From assembly GCA_964465385.1 (NCBI GenBank), contig CAYXIM010000001.1, positions 1 through 64,000 on the forward strand: a DNA stretch of 64,000 bases. The letters are read 5' to 3'. Shown here one piece after another: positions 8,212 to 16,340 of the stretch (the first letter of the stretch is position 1; each line of letters starts with the position of its first letter). The stretch is from JAAYBY01 sp964465385. Lineage in GTDB: Bacteria; Bacillota; Clostridia; Saccharofermentanales; UBA5734. The notes below the pieces were generated by a model. That model saw only the letters and a program-made list of their open reading frames with translations. It did not search any database and was not told where the DNA came from. A program made the position numbers and the translations under genes.

Positions 8212-8247
8212 TAAAAAGGCGCAGCATGCCCAGTGGGCATGTTGCGC
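8212..8247 (-). terminator. Terminator of the carbohydrate ABC operon
   Basis: A 13-bp stem (8219-8231 with 8235-8247, one G-T pair) built on GCATGCCC and GGGCATG is followed on the minus strand by CTTTTTAA. It lies 60 bases after the last permease gene. Confidence 0.9.
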
Positions 8248-8307
8248 GGCCGGAGACAAGGGGCTTGCTCCTTTAAAAAACCCATGGGTCTGCCAAAACA
8301 GAAGTGT

Positions 8308-9150
8308 TTATCCCTTGATGCTGCCTGCTGTCAAGCCTTCTGTCAGGTTTCTCTGGAAAATGATGTATACCGTTAAAACCGGTAAAATCACCATGATACA
8401 GGCTGCAAAGAGCGCCCCCCACTCTTGTTTGACCGTTTGAGCGACTTGCAGCTGCAAGATGGCCAGAGAAACTGTTTTCTTGTTCTCGGCCACGATCAGA
8501 GTCAAGGGCAGAATGTACTCGTTCCAGAAGTCGAGAAAACTGAAAACACCGACCGTGATCAGGCCCGGCTTGGCCAGGGGCAAGATGATCTTCAAAAACG
8601 TGGTCAGGTAGCCAGCGCCATCAATCTGTGCCGACTGCTCCAGCTCTGAAGGCAGGGTTTTGAAAAAGGCCGTGAGCACAAACACCCCGAAGGGCAGTGA
8701 AAAGACAGCGTAGGCAATGATCAGGATGGTTCTGGTGTTGTAAAGGCCGACGGTCCGTGCCAGCATGAAAAGGGGCAGGACGGCAATGATGTGTGGCACC
8801 AGCAGGCCAACCAGAAAATACTGGTAGATCTTCTTGCTGTGCTTGAGGGCCATGCGGGTGATGATGTAGGAGATCATCGAAGCCATCAGCAAATTGGCAA
8901 AGACAGCCACTGAAACGATAAACACCGTGTTCAAGGTATGGGCATGCAGCTGTGTTTTTTCAAGCGCCAGAGCATAGTTGGAAAATTCAAGTTTGGACGG
9001 CAGGCTCCAGATATCCGCATAAAACTCTGCTGAGGTCTTGAAGCTGTTCATCAAGATGTAGAAAAAGGGAACGATGATCACAACTGAAAGCAAGCCCAGG
9101 ACAATTCTGAGCAGTGTTTTGATGAAAATTGAATAACCTAAACGGTTCAT
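8308..9150 (-). CDS. Carbohydrate ABC transporter permease (MalG type)
   Basis: The 280-residue protein is a six-helix permease with the EAA loop EQSAQIDGAGYLTTFLKI near residue 190, the site that contacts the ATPase. The first helix (IVLGLLSVVIIVPFFYILMNSF) and the C-terminal QRNLTEGLTAGSIKG end are typical of MalG-type subunits. The ATG at 9150 follows AGAGGTAG. It is the last gene of a three-gene importer operon and is followed by a strong terminator. No ATPase gene is present; Firmicutes often share one MsmX-type ATPase among such importers. The sugar is unknown. Confidence 0.93.
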   Translation of the reverse strand: MNRLGYSIFIKTLLRIVLGLLSVVIIVPFFYILMNSFKTSAEFYADIWSLPSKLEFSNYALALEKTQLHAHTLNTVFIVSVAVFANLLMASMISYIITRMALKHSKKIYQYFLVGLLVPHIIAVLPLFMLARTVGLYNTRTILIIAYAVFSLPFGVFVLTAFFKTLPSELEQSAQIDGAGYLTTFLKIILPLAKPGLITVGVFSFLDFWNEYILPLTLIVAENKKTVSLAILQLQVAQTVKQEWGALFAACIMVILPVLTVYIIFQRNLTEGLTAGSIKG

Positions 9151-9248
9151 GGTTGCTACCTCTTTCACATAGAAGGTCATTCGTTAAGCCGGTTCACCGC
9201 AGCTTGGGGCCCCTGGGGCAGCGGCGGGGTCAGCAGACGGCTGACGGC

Positions 9249-10157
9249 CTAATATTCGTACACTTCGCGTTCCGTCACTTTCAGGATCACCAGGGCCAGC
9301 ACCATGGTCACCACCAGAATCGAAACACTGATTGTGGCACCGTAACCATATTTGTTCAGCTTGAAGGCCTGCTGATACATATAAGTGGTCAACAGCTCGG
9401 AGGCCCTGTCGGGTCCGCCCTCCGTCATGATGTAGACCACCTGAAAGCCGACTCCGCAGGAGGTGATGATGAAAAAGACCAGGGAGGTCCGAATCACTTC
9501 CCAGATCAGCGGGATGGTGATGCTGAAGGTCTGACGTATTTCACTGGCACCATCCAGGCGGGCAGCTTCAAACAAGGAAGTCGGGATGTTCATGACCGCT
9601 GCCATAAAGAGGACCATGTAAAAACCCAGCGCCTGCCAGATAATAACCGCAATGACTGCGTTTTTAACCAGCGTGATGTCGCCCAGCCAAATTTTCCCCG
9701 GGATGCCAACCAATTCCAGCAGGCCATTGAGGATGCCAATGCTGGGGTTGTACACACTGCGCCACATGACACTGATGATGACCATGGGAACAGCTGAAGG
9801 AAAAAAGTACAGGACCCGGTAGAAGTTTCTTTCCCGCAAGACGTTGCGTGACAGCAGGACGGCCAGGAAAATTGACAAGACAAAAAGAATGGCCGTGTTA
9901 AAGACAAAGACATACATGTGGTTGCCCAATGCCTTGAAGAAAATATCATCACGGAACATCCTGCTGTAGTTTTCCAGACCCACAAAATTCATTTTGAGAG
10001 ACAGGCCTTTAAAATCAAAAAAGCTCATAAACAGGCCAAGAAAGCTGGGGACAATCAGGAAAACGGTGTACATGACCAGAGGCGGGATGGTGAAGCCTGC
10101 AACGAAGAGTTTCTTCTGTTTTGCAGCACTTTGCTGTGTCGCTAGATGCTTTTTGAT
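9249..10157 (-). CDS. Carbohydrate ABC transporter permease (MalF type), unusual start
   Basis: The roughly 302-residue permease has six membrane helices and the EAA loop FEAARLDGASEIRQTFSI near residue 205. The start is odd. A strong GGAGGAG ribosome site at about 10164-10170 is followed 6 bases later by an in-frame ATC at 10157, and no ATG, GTG or TTG lies in frame between that site and the first helix. An out-of-frame ATG just before the site opens a 10-codon reading frame that ends right after the ATC. I use the ATC as start; an upstream start would read through two hairpins. It forms a heterodimer with the MalG-type permease 98 bases downstream. Confidence 0.88.
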   Translation of the reverse strand: MKKHLATQQSAAKQKKLFVAGFTIPPLVMYTVFLIVPSFLGLFMSFFDFKGLSLKMNFVGLENYSRMFRDDIFFKALGNHMYVFVFNTAILFVLSIFLAVLLSRNVLRERNFYRVLYFFPSAVPMVIISVMWRSVYNPSIGILNGLLELVGIPGKIWLGDITLVKNAVIAVIIWQALGFYMVLFMAAVMNIPTSLFEAARLDGASEIRQTFSITIPLIWEVIRTSLVFFIITSCGVGFQVVYIMTEGGPDRASELLTTYMYQQAFKLNKYGYGATISVSILVVTMVLALVILKVTEREVYEY

Positions 10158-10188
10158 GGGAATCTCCTCCTCATGCGATGGTTTGGAT

Positions 10189-10208
10189 CCGCCAGCACGG
10201 GCTGGCGG
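10189..10208. repeat. Hairpin before the MalF-type permease
   Basis: CCGCCAGC (10189-10196) pairs perfectly with GCTGGCGG (10201-10208) around a 4-base loop. It sits about 30 bases upstream of the permease start in the intergenic mRNA. Confidence 0.8.
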
Positions 10209-10229
10209 CCAAACAGCTTGTTTTAAGAA

Positions 10230-10274
10230 GACTCTGCCACAAAAAGCCAGCATACGACTCTTTGTGGCAGAGTC
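10230..10274. repeat. Long intergenic hairpin after the solute-binding-protein gene
   Basis: GACTCTGCCACAAA (10230-10243) pairs perfectly with TTTGTGGCAGAGTC (10261-10274) around a 17-base loop. It has no T-run, so it is more likely an mRNA-stabilising or processing hairpin between the binding-protein and permease genes than a full terminator. Confidence 0.8.
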
Positions 10275-10309
10275 AGATACCCTATCGGGAGATCAAGCGG
10301 CTGGTTTTT

Positions 10310-11680
10310 TTAGTCAGCCGACATTTCGTATTTGACAACGGACGAATCGTCCCTGAGTTCTTTACCGAATTTTTCCATTCTTTCGGCAAACTCGTCTGCG
10401 GTGTTGTTGCCTGAAACGAAGGCGCCAATGGCATCCTGGGTCATGGTCATGTGTTCGGGATACCAGGCGGTGGCCATTTCGAGCAGGGGTTTGTTACCAG
10501 CGGAAATCGCTTCCCAGGTGCCCTGGACGGAGCTGGGCAGCAGGTCGCCGAACTGTTCGGAGAAGCCTTTGATGGCCAGGCCGTTCAGCGCGCCACCGAC
10601 GATTGCCCGGGTGGTGTCTTTGTCAGACAGCATATAACGGTAGTATTCACCAACGATGTCTTCGTTTTGGGTCTTGGCAGAAACACCACTGACAACGGAG
10701 GCCAGCAGGGTGTAGTTGGTGTCCGAGCTGCTCTTGACACCGGAGAAAGGCAGGTAGGTCAGCTCAAAGTCGGCCGGCCAGTTGCCTTCCATTTCTGCTT
10801 CCAGCCAGGAGCCGCAGGGGTAGAAAGCGAACTGCCGCTTGATGAACTCCATCTGGATCTCGGAGGCGTCCATGCCAGCCGAGCGGTGGTCAAAGTAATC
10901 GTTGTCAACCAGGTAAGCCAAGCGATCCATGACTTCTCTGACGGCCGGTGCGTTCCAGGCGCCTTCCTTGAGGTTCTGGATGTCGATAAAGGCCTGGTAG
11001 TCCAGCGAAGCGATCTGCGGGTAGAAGTAATAGTTGAGGGCATATTCACCAGCCCAGCGGCCAGACCAGGACAGACCATAAATGTCGTTTGCCTTGAGGG
11101 TGGCACAGGCGGCTACAAATTCATCCCAGGTTGTGGGCGGGGCAATATCCAGGTCACGGAGCAGTTTGGCATCATACCAGACACCGCTGGTGTAAATGGT
11201 GTCGGCCATCAGGTAGTAATGTCCGTCAACCTGGCCTTTTTTAATGGCGTCAAAATCAATGATCTCTTTGATGGTTTTGGTGCCGTCAACCGTTTTGAGG
11301 GGGTAAATGAAATCCAGCGGTTTACAGATGCCTTCGGCAATGGCGCCGTAATAATCATAAAATCCCTGGTTGAGGTCAAAGATATCGGGTGTTTCATTGG
11401 CCATAACCCGGTTTCTCATGATTTCATGGGCGTTATGGTCATAAACCACATTGACTTTAAGCCCTGGATAAACCTCTTCCAGTTTGGCAGCAATGGGATC
11501 AGCCATCTGACCCTGACCACCAATCATGTACAGGACATCAATCGAGCGGCCTTTAAAATCATACTTTCCATCGACTTGTGCCGGATTGGGGTTGTCGGCG
11601 TCGCCTGCTTTACCGCAGCCAGCGAGCACGGACACGACCAATGCAACAACGAGCAACAGAAGCCCTATTCTTTTTGACAT
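10310..11680 (-). CDS. Carbohydrate ABC transporter solute-binding lipoprotein
   Basis: The 456-residue protein has a lipoprotein signal (MSKRIGLLLL then LAGC with C22 as lipidation site) and a cluster-B type extracellular sugar-binding fold: DIFDLNQGF, the PPTTWDEFVAAC segment and the FAFYPCGSWLEAEM segment resemble NgcE/acetylglucosamine- and oligosaccharide-binding proteins. It sits on the outer face of the membrane and feeds the two permeases encoded downstream. The ATG at 11680 follows AGGAGG. The hairpins after it probably raise its level over the permeases. The exact ligand cannot be read from sequence. Confidence 0.93.
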   Translation of the reverse strand: MSKRIGLLLLVVALVVSVLAGCGKAGDADNPNPAQVDGKYDFKGRSIDVLYMIGGQGQMADPIAAKLEEVYPGLKVNVVYDHNAHEIMRNRVMANETPDIFDLNQGFYDYYGAIAEGICKPLDFIYPLKTVDGTKTIKEIIDFDAIKKGQVDGHYYLMADTIYTSGVWYDAKLLRDLDIAPPTTWDEFVAACATLKANDIYGLSWSGRWAGEYALNYYFYPQIASLDYQAFIDIQNLKEGAWNAPAVREVMDRLAYLVDNDYFDHRSAGMDASEIQMEFIKRQFAFYPCGSWLEAEMEGNWPADFELTYLPFSGVKSSSDTNYTLLASVVSGVSAKTQNEDIVGEYYRYMLSDKDTTRAIVGGALNGLAIKGFSEQFGDLLPSSVQGTWEAISAGNKPLLEMATAWYPEHMTMTQDAIGAFVSGNNTADEFAERMEKFGKELRDDSSVVKYEMSAD

Positions 11681-12000
11681 GTGCGTAACCTCCTGATTTT
11701 TGACAATCGTGTGTTGGGTGTATAAACAGATTTTCAGCTGCGGCAAATACCTTGTCCTCCATCCTCCTTCCCTGTTCCGGATTTGCCGGCAGCCTGTTCT
11801 GGTTCGTCCAGCAAGCCACGGGCTTGCGGGTGCGCGTGATTTGTTCTGGTTGAACCGGGCGTCTTCCTGAGCCGGACACGGACAGTCTCAATAGCCAGCC
11901 GGCGGGTCTTTGCCTCGAGAACTGCGGCAGCTGGCGTGTAATCGCCAGGTCAGCCTAAGCGGCCTCTTGACTTTTTCAACCAAAAAGCACTTCCTTTTTC

Positions 12001-12029
12001 GTTATTTCGCTGAATTTTCGCCCTTTCAA
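12001..12029 (-). promoter_or_regulatory. Possible promoter of the ABC importer operon
   Basis: TTGAAA (12024-12029) and AATAAC (12001-12006) on the minus strand are 17 bases apart. The -10 is poor and the leader would be about 310 bases, so this is tentative. Confidence 0.3.
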
Positions 12030-12109
12030 CAGAGATTTTATGTGAACCAATCATATCGCAAACACCCTTAAAAAACAATATGGCGCCGTGAACAGGTAGG
12101 TGCCGGCTG

Positions 12110-12136
12110 GTGCCTCTTGCTGGTTGCAAGGGGCAC
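12110..12136. repeat. Hairpin with an 11-bp stem, unexplained
   Basis: GTGCCTCTTGC (12110-12120) pairs with GCAAGGGGCAC (12126-12136), with one G-T pair and a 5-base loop. No gene ends nearby on either strand, and no T-run follows. Confidence 0.6.
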
Positions 12137-12209
12137 TTTGGCACGGCGGCCATTTTTCAGACTGTCAGGCAATCAGGCCGCTTGTCAAACGCCCTGGCCG
12201 GCTGATGAG

Positions 12210-12238
12210 ATGACGGACCGGGTGCTTTTATGTATACT
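12210..12238 (+). promoter_or_regulatory. Promoter of the esterase gene
   Basis: ATGACG (12210-12215) and TATACT (12233-12238) are 17 bases apart, about 65 bases before the ATG. Confidence 0.6.
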
Positions 12239-12305
12239 TCCAATAAAGCAAGGCGCCTTGCTGCTTTTCAGCACAGCAGCAAAAGCCGCCCAGGAGGATT
12301 TTATC

Positions 12306-13064
12306 ATGGTTGAGGAAGACATCCGTTTGTGGAGCCCGCAAGAAAGCGCCGATCCAAGCAATCGCACCATTGGGACCTTTCTGTCCCGCCAGCCCTCTTT
12401 GACGCTTTACCCGGCTGCTCAGCCACGACGTGCAGGGGCGGTCCTGATCTGTCCCGGCGGTGGTTACCAGGGGTTGACCCCCCATGAACAAGAGCCGGTT
12501 GCCCGCAAGCTCAATGCATTTGGCTTTGATGCTTTTCTACTGCGATACAGGACCCACCCTGACTTGCACCCGGCCCCTTATCAGGACGTCAAACGGGCCA
12601 TTGAGCTGGTTCGCCAGCGTGTCAAGCGTGTTGCGGTCATGGGTTTTTCGGCTGGCGGCCATGTCGCGGCCAGCGCAGGCACCTTATGGGATCACGAAGA
12701 CAGCAGGCCGGATGCCCTGATTCTGGCTTATCCGGTCATTAGCTTGGGCAAGGCAGGCCATGCCGGGTCTCGCCGCCATTTGCTCGGTGACCAGCCTAAC
12801 GAAGCTCTGATCAGTGATTTGTCCTTGGAAAACCGGGTCACACGCAAGACCCCGCCAACCTATTTGTGGCACACAGCCGACGATGAGCTGGTTCCTGTGG
12901 AGAACAGCCTGCTGCTGGCCACCGCCCTGTCAGCCAAGCAGGTGCCCTACGCCTGCCGAATCTACCCCAGCGGCCTGCACGGCCTGGGCCTGGCTGAAGA
13001 CCACCCGCAACTCAGCGGCTGGTTTGAGGAGGCCCTGGCCTTTCTGGGTGATTTTGGCTTTTAG
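12306..13064 (+). CDS. Alpha/beta hydrolase (BD-FAE / acetyl-xylan-esterase-like)
   Basis: The 252-residue protein has the oxyanion loop CPGGGYQGL, the nucleophile elbow GFSAGGH with the catalytic serine, a later acid in the HTADDELVP segment and the catalytic histidine in GLHGLGL. This set is typical of BD-FAE-like esterases that remove acetyl groups from plant polysaccharides. No signal peptide is seen, so it probably acts on imported oligosaccharides in the cytosol, which fits the nearby importer and glycogen phosphorylase. AGGAGG precedes the ATG. The 3' end overlaps the convergent phosphorylase gene by 4 bases. Confidence 0.88.
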   Translation: MVEEDIRLWSPQESADPSNRTIGTFLSRQPSLTLYPAAQPRRAGAVLICPGGGYQGLTPHEQEPVARKLNAFGFDAFLLRYRTHPDLHPAPYQDVKRAIELVRQRVKRVAVMGFSAGGHVAASAGTLWDHEDSRPDALILAYPVISLGKAGHAGSRRHLLGDQPNEALISDLSLENRVTRKTPPTYLWHTADDELVPVENSLLLATALSAKQVPYACRIYPSGLHGLGLAEDHPQLSGWFEEALAFLGDFGF

Positions 13065-15448
13065 ACAAGGCCCTCCCCACTGCCAGGTATGAGCGACCAG
13101 ATATCCCGGGCATATTCCTGAACGGTCCGGTCTGAACTGAAGTGGCCACTTCTGGTGATGTTCAACCAGCTTTTCTGGGACCAGGTCCGCGTGTCCAGAT
13201 AATCTTTTTGGGCCCGTCGCCGGGTTTGTCGGTATTCTTCAAAGTCCCCCAGCACGTAATACGGATCCGCCGGCTGCCAGCTGCTTCCATAGAGGAGGCC
13301 GTTGTAAAGGTCCTGGAAAAGGCCGCTGCCCTGATCATCCAGGGTGCCGTCCACCAGGGCATCAACGCAGCGCTTTAAGCCCTTGATATGCTCGTACTGC
13401 CATTGCGGGTTGAAGTACTCCAGGGTCGATTTGAAATCTTCAATCCGACAGCCGAACAGGTAGGTGTTCTCATAGCCCGCCGCCTGGGCAATCTCCACAT
13501 TGGCCCCGTCACAGGTGCCCAGAGTCAAGGCGCCATTCATCATGAACTTCATGTTGCCCGTTCCCGACGCCTCCATGCCAACGGTTGAGATTTGCTCAGA
13601 CAGGTCTGCGGCCGGGAACAGTTTTTCGGCTTTTGACACCGAATAGTTGGGCAAAAAGACCACCTTGATCCAGCGGTTGACCTGGGGATCCTGATCAATC
13701 AAGCGGGCGATCTCGTTGATCAGCTTGATGATGGCTTTGGCCTTAAAATAGCCCGGGGCTGCCTTGGCACCGAACAAGTACGTGGTGGGCACAATCGCTT
13801 GCTGGGGATGGTCTCGGATGGTGAAGTAATCATCCAGGATCAACAGGGCATTCATCAGTTGGCGCTTGTATTCGTGGAGCCGCTTGATCTGAATGTCAAA
13901 CAGAGAAGATGGGTCAACCCGCAAACCCTCCGTTTGCTGGATGTAGTCCGACAGCCGGCGTTTATTGGCCTGCTTGATGGCCCGCAAACGTTCCAGGACA
14001 GCGGTGTCTTTGGCAAAGGGCTGCAGGTCAGACAAACGGCTCAAGTCGGTCAGCCAGCCCGCATCGCCAGACAGCTCTGTCAGCAGCGCGGACAGCTTGG
14101 GGTTGCTGTTGTGCAGCCAGCGCCGGGGGGTGACGCCATTGGTTTTGTTGTTGAACCGTTCAGGCCAGATGTCATAAAAGGGCCGCAAGGTTTTGTATTT
14201 TAGAATATCGGTGTGCATGGCGGCCACCCCGTTGGTGGATCGGCTGCCATAAATAGCCAGGAAGGCCATCCTGATTTTACCGTCTCCCAGCGGTGCCATG
14301 AGGCGGATCTGTTCTTCGTGGTAACCCTTTTTCTGGCGCTCAGAACGGAAACGGGCATCGATTTCTTCGATCAGCTGGTAGATGCGGGGGAAGAGGTATT
14401 GGAAAATCCGGATGTCCCATTGCTCCAGGGCTTCAGCCATGATGGTGTGGTTGGTGTAGGCAAAAACGGACCGGGTCACCGACCAGGCTTCTTCCCAGCC
14501 CATCTGGTGCTCATCGATCAACAGGCGCATGAGTTCAGGGATGGCAACTACCGGGTGTGTGTCATTGAGCTGAATGCGGTGAAAGTCGGCCAGCTGGCTC
14601 AGGTCTGACCCCTGGTGAGCCAGGAAGCGCGACAAAATAGTCTGCAAGGAGGCGCTGACAAAGAAATATTGCTGTCTGGCCCGCAGCACCTTGCCGTCAT
14701 AGGACGAATCGTTGGGGTAAAGCACCCGGCAAATGTCTTCAACCCGGTTACGCTGGACGACGGCGTCGTCAAAACGCTGGGCGTTGAAGAGGTTGAAGTC
14801 AAATTCTTCAGCCGGCTCAGCTTTCCACAGCCTCAAGGTGTTGATCCGCTCGGTTCCATAGCCGGTGACCGGCAGGTCATAAGGGACAGCAATGACATCC
14901 AGGTCCTGGAAGTGCACCCGGACTTTTTCTTGGTTCCTGCGGATCAAAAAGGGATAGGGCTCTTCCATCCAGGCATCAGGGTATTCATGTTGGAAGCCTG
15001 CTTCAATGGTTTGTTTGAACAGGCCGTAACGGTAGAGCAGGCCATAGCCATGTAGCGGCAGCCCCTGCGTGGCGGCTGAGTCCAAGAAACAGGCTGCCAG
15101 GCGGCCCAGACCGCCGTTGCCAAGGCCCGGGTCGGCTTCTGCCTCCTCCAGGTCGGCCAGGTTCTGGCCCATGTCTTCAAGGGCCTGCGAGGCCACCTCA
15201 TAAAGGCCCAGGTTGATCAGGTTGCTGGTCAAGGAGCGCCCGATCAAAAATTCAGCAGAAAAATAATGGGCCTGACGGCTGGCCTGATCCTGCCTTCGGG
15301 TTTTGTCCCAGCCTTGCGTCAACAACTCCATGACCACGCGCGACAAGGCGCGCCAGTAATCGGTCACAGACGCCTCTTCAGGCAGCAAAGCGGTTTCAGC
15401 CTGTATCAGGCAAGTCATTTTATCTTTAAGACCTTGTTTATCGATCAT
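13061..15448 (-). CDS. glgP: Glycogen/starch/alpha-glucan phosphorylase
   Basis: The 795-residue enzyme releases glucose-1-phosphate from alpha-1,4-glucans with pyridoxal phosphate. The family is recognised by HYFSAEFLIGRSL, by GNGGLGRLAACFLDS, and by the PLP site EASGTGNMKFMMNGALTLGT with its lysine. Length is normal for bacterial GlgP. It stands alone: no other glycogen genes are in the window. A near-consensus promoter lies at 15482-15510 and an AGAGGTGA-type site precedes the ATG. Confidence 0.97.
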   Translation of the reverse strand: MIDKQGLKDKMTCLIQAETALLPEEASVTDYWRALSRVVMELLTQGWDKTRRQDQASRQAHYFSAEFLIGRSLTSNLINLGLYEVASQALEDMGQNLADLEEAEADPGLGNGGLGRLAACFLDSAATQGLPLHGYGLLYRYGLFKQTIEAGFQHEYPDAWMEEPYPFLIRRNQEKVRVHFQDLDVIAVPYDLPVTGYGTERINTLRLWKAEPAEEFDFNLFNAQRFDDAVVQRNRVEDICRVLYPNDSSYDGKVLRARQQYFFVSASLQTILSRFLAHQGSDLSQLADFHRIQLNDTHPVVAIPELMRLLIDEHQMGWEEAWSVTRSVFAYTNHTIMAEALEQWDIRIFQYLFPRIYQLIEEIDARFRSERQKKGYHEEQIRLMAPLGDGKIRMAFLAIYGSRSTNGVAAMHTDILKYKTLRPFYDIWPERFNNKTNGVTPRRWLHNSNPKLSALLTELSGDAGWLTDLSRLSDLQPFAKDTAVLERLRAIKQANKRRLSDYIQQTEGLRVDPSSLFDIQIKRLHEYKRQLMNALLILDDYFTIRDHPQQAIVPTTYLFGAKAAPGYFKAKAIIKLINEIARLIDQDPQVNRWIKVVFLPNYSVSKAEKLFPAADLSEQISTVGMEASGTGNMKFMMNGALTLGTCDGANVEIAQAAGYENTYLFGCRIEDFKSTLEYFNPQWQYEHIKGLKRCVDALVDGTLDDQGSGLFQDLYNGLLYGSSWQPADPYYVLGDFEEYRQTRRRAQKDYLDTRTWSQKSWLNITRSGHFSSDRTVQEYARDIWSLIPGSGEGLV

Positions 15449-15481
15449 GGTCTATCACCTCTTTGTCTTAATTGAGGCCTT

Positions 15482-15510
15482 AGTATACTGGCTCGTGCTG
15501 GTGAGGTCAA
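15482..15510 (-). promoter_or_regulatory. Promoter of glgP
   Basis: On the minus strand TTGACC (15505-15510) and TATACT (15482-15487) are separated by 17 bases. Confidence 0.75.
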
Positions 15511-15537
15511 ACGCAGACAACCCCGCTTGCCCTGTAA

Positions 15538-15566
15538 TTGCCAGCTACCGGTGGCCACGGTACAAT
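15538..15566 (+). promoter_or_regulatory. Promoter of the prepilin peptidase gene
   Basis: TTGCCA (15538-15543) and TACAAT (15561-15566) are 17 bases apart, about 30 bases before the ATG. It is divergent from the glgP promoter. Confidence 0.75.
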
Positions 15567-15594
15567 AGAAACATCTAACACAGGAGGCACCCTT

Positions 15595-16335
15595 ATGCCA
15601 CAGCTTTTGATCCTTCCTCTGCTGGGCCTGCTGGCCGGATTGATTCTGGCCTGGCTTTACAGGCGTATGCCCCTGACCTGGCTGGCAGACTATGATGAAA
15701 CCGACTTGACCCAGGCCAGGGAGGCCCGAGACGGCTTTCGGTTTTTCCCTGGCATCCTCTTGCTGGTGCTGGCCGACGGCTTTTTGTTTTTCCTGGGTGC
15801 GCTGCTGATCGAGTCAGCCCTGTCCCTGGCCGTCACCTTGTACCTGGCCCAGCCCCTGCTCTTGATCGCCGTTGCCGACTGGCGCACCCGCATCATTCCC
15901 GACCAATGCCTGATCGCACTCGTGCCAGGCGCCCTGGTGCTTGTGCTGGATGACCACCTGGCTGCCCGGGCATCTGTGTGGGCCACAACCGGTCTGCGTC
16001 TGCTGGCTGCCGTCTTGGCCGCCCTGCTCTTATGGGGCATCAGCTGGCTGGCTGCCAAGTGGCAGAAAAGAGAAGCCATGGGCATGGGCGATCTTAAACT
16101 GCTGGCCGCCTGTGCTTTTTTGGTCGGCCTCAGACAGCTGCCTCTTTTGTTTATCTTGTCTTTCCTGCTGGCTGCTTTTGTCGCCCTGCCCCTGCTGGTT
16201 CGACGCTTTTTGAACCCGGAAGCCGATTCCCAACTGGCCTTTGGTCCCTACATCGTTTTGGCCACCCTCTTGCTGCTGCTGGCCGGCCCGCACATGGGAC
16301 AGCTGTGGCAATCTTACCTGGGTTTGTTCCTTTAA
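15595..16335 (+). CDS. Prepilin peptidase (A24 family)
   Basis: This 246-residue polytopic membrane protein has the two aspartate motifs of type IV prepilin peptidases: DWRTRIIPD near residue 95 and GMGDLK at about 163. It cleaves the leader of pilin-like proteins at the membrane. The N-terminal cysteine-rich methyltransferase domain of PilD is absent, although the N-terminal hydrophobic part is present. AGGAGG precedes the ATG. No pilin, assembly ATPase or competence gene is near. The CPBP protease gene starts 5 bases after it. Confidence 0.88.
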   Translation: MPQLLILPLLGLLAGLILAWLYRRMPLTWLADYDETDLTQAREARDGFRFFPGILLLVLADGFLFFLGALLIESALSLAVTLYLAQPLLLIAVADWRTRIIPDQCLIALVPGALVLVLDDHLAARASVWATTGLRLLAAVLAALLLWGISWLAAKWQKREAMGMGDLKLLAACAFLVGLRQLPLLFILSFLLAAFVALPLLVRRFLNPEADSQLAFGPYIVLATLLLLLAGPHMGQLWQSYLGLFL

Positions 16336-16340
16336 GCACC

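Larger units (their letters stand above)
11681..12305. other. 625-base intergenic region between importer and esterase genes
   Basis: No convincing gene is seen here. It holds the importer leader and a possible promoter (12001-12029), a long hairpin (12110-12136) and the esterase promoter (12210-12238). No regulator gene or clear catabolite-repression site was found. Confidence 0.6.

Noticed and set aside
10451..11677. Plus-strand open frame of 408 codons
   Set aside because: It mirrors the solute-binding-protein gene, has no ribosome site and no family resemblance.
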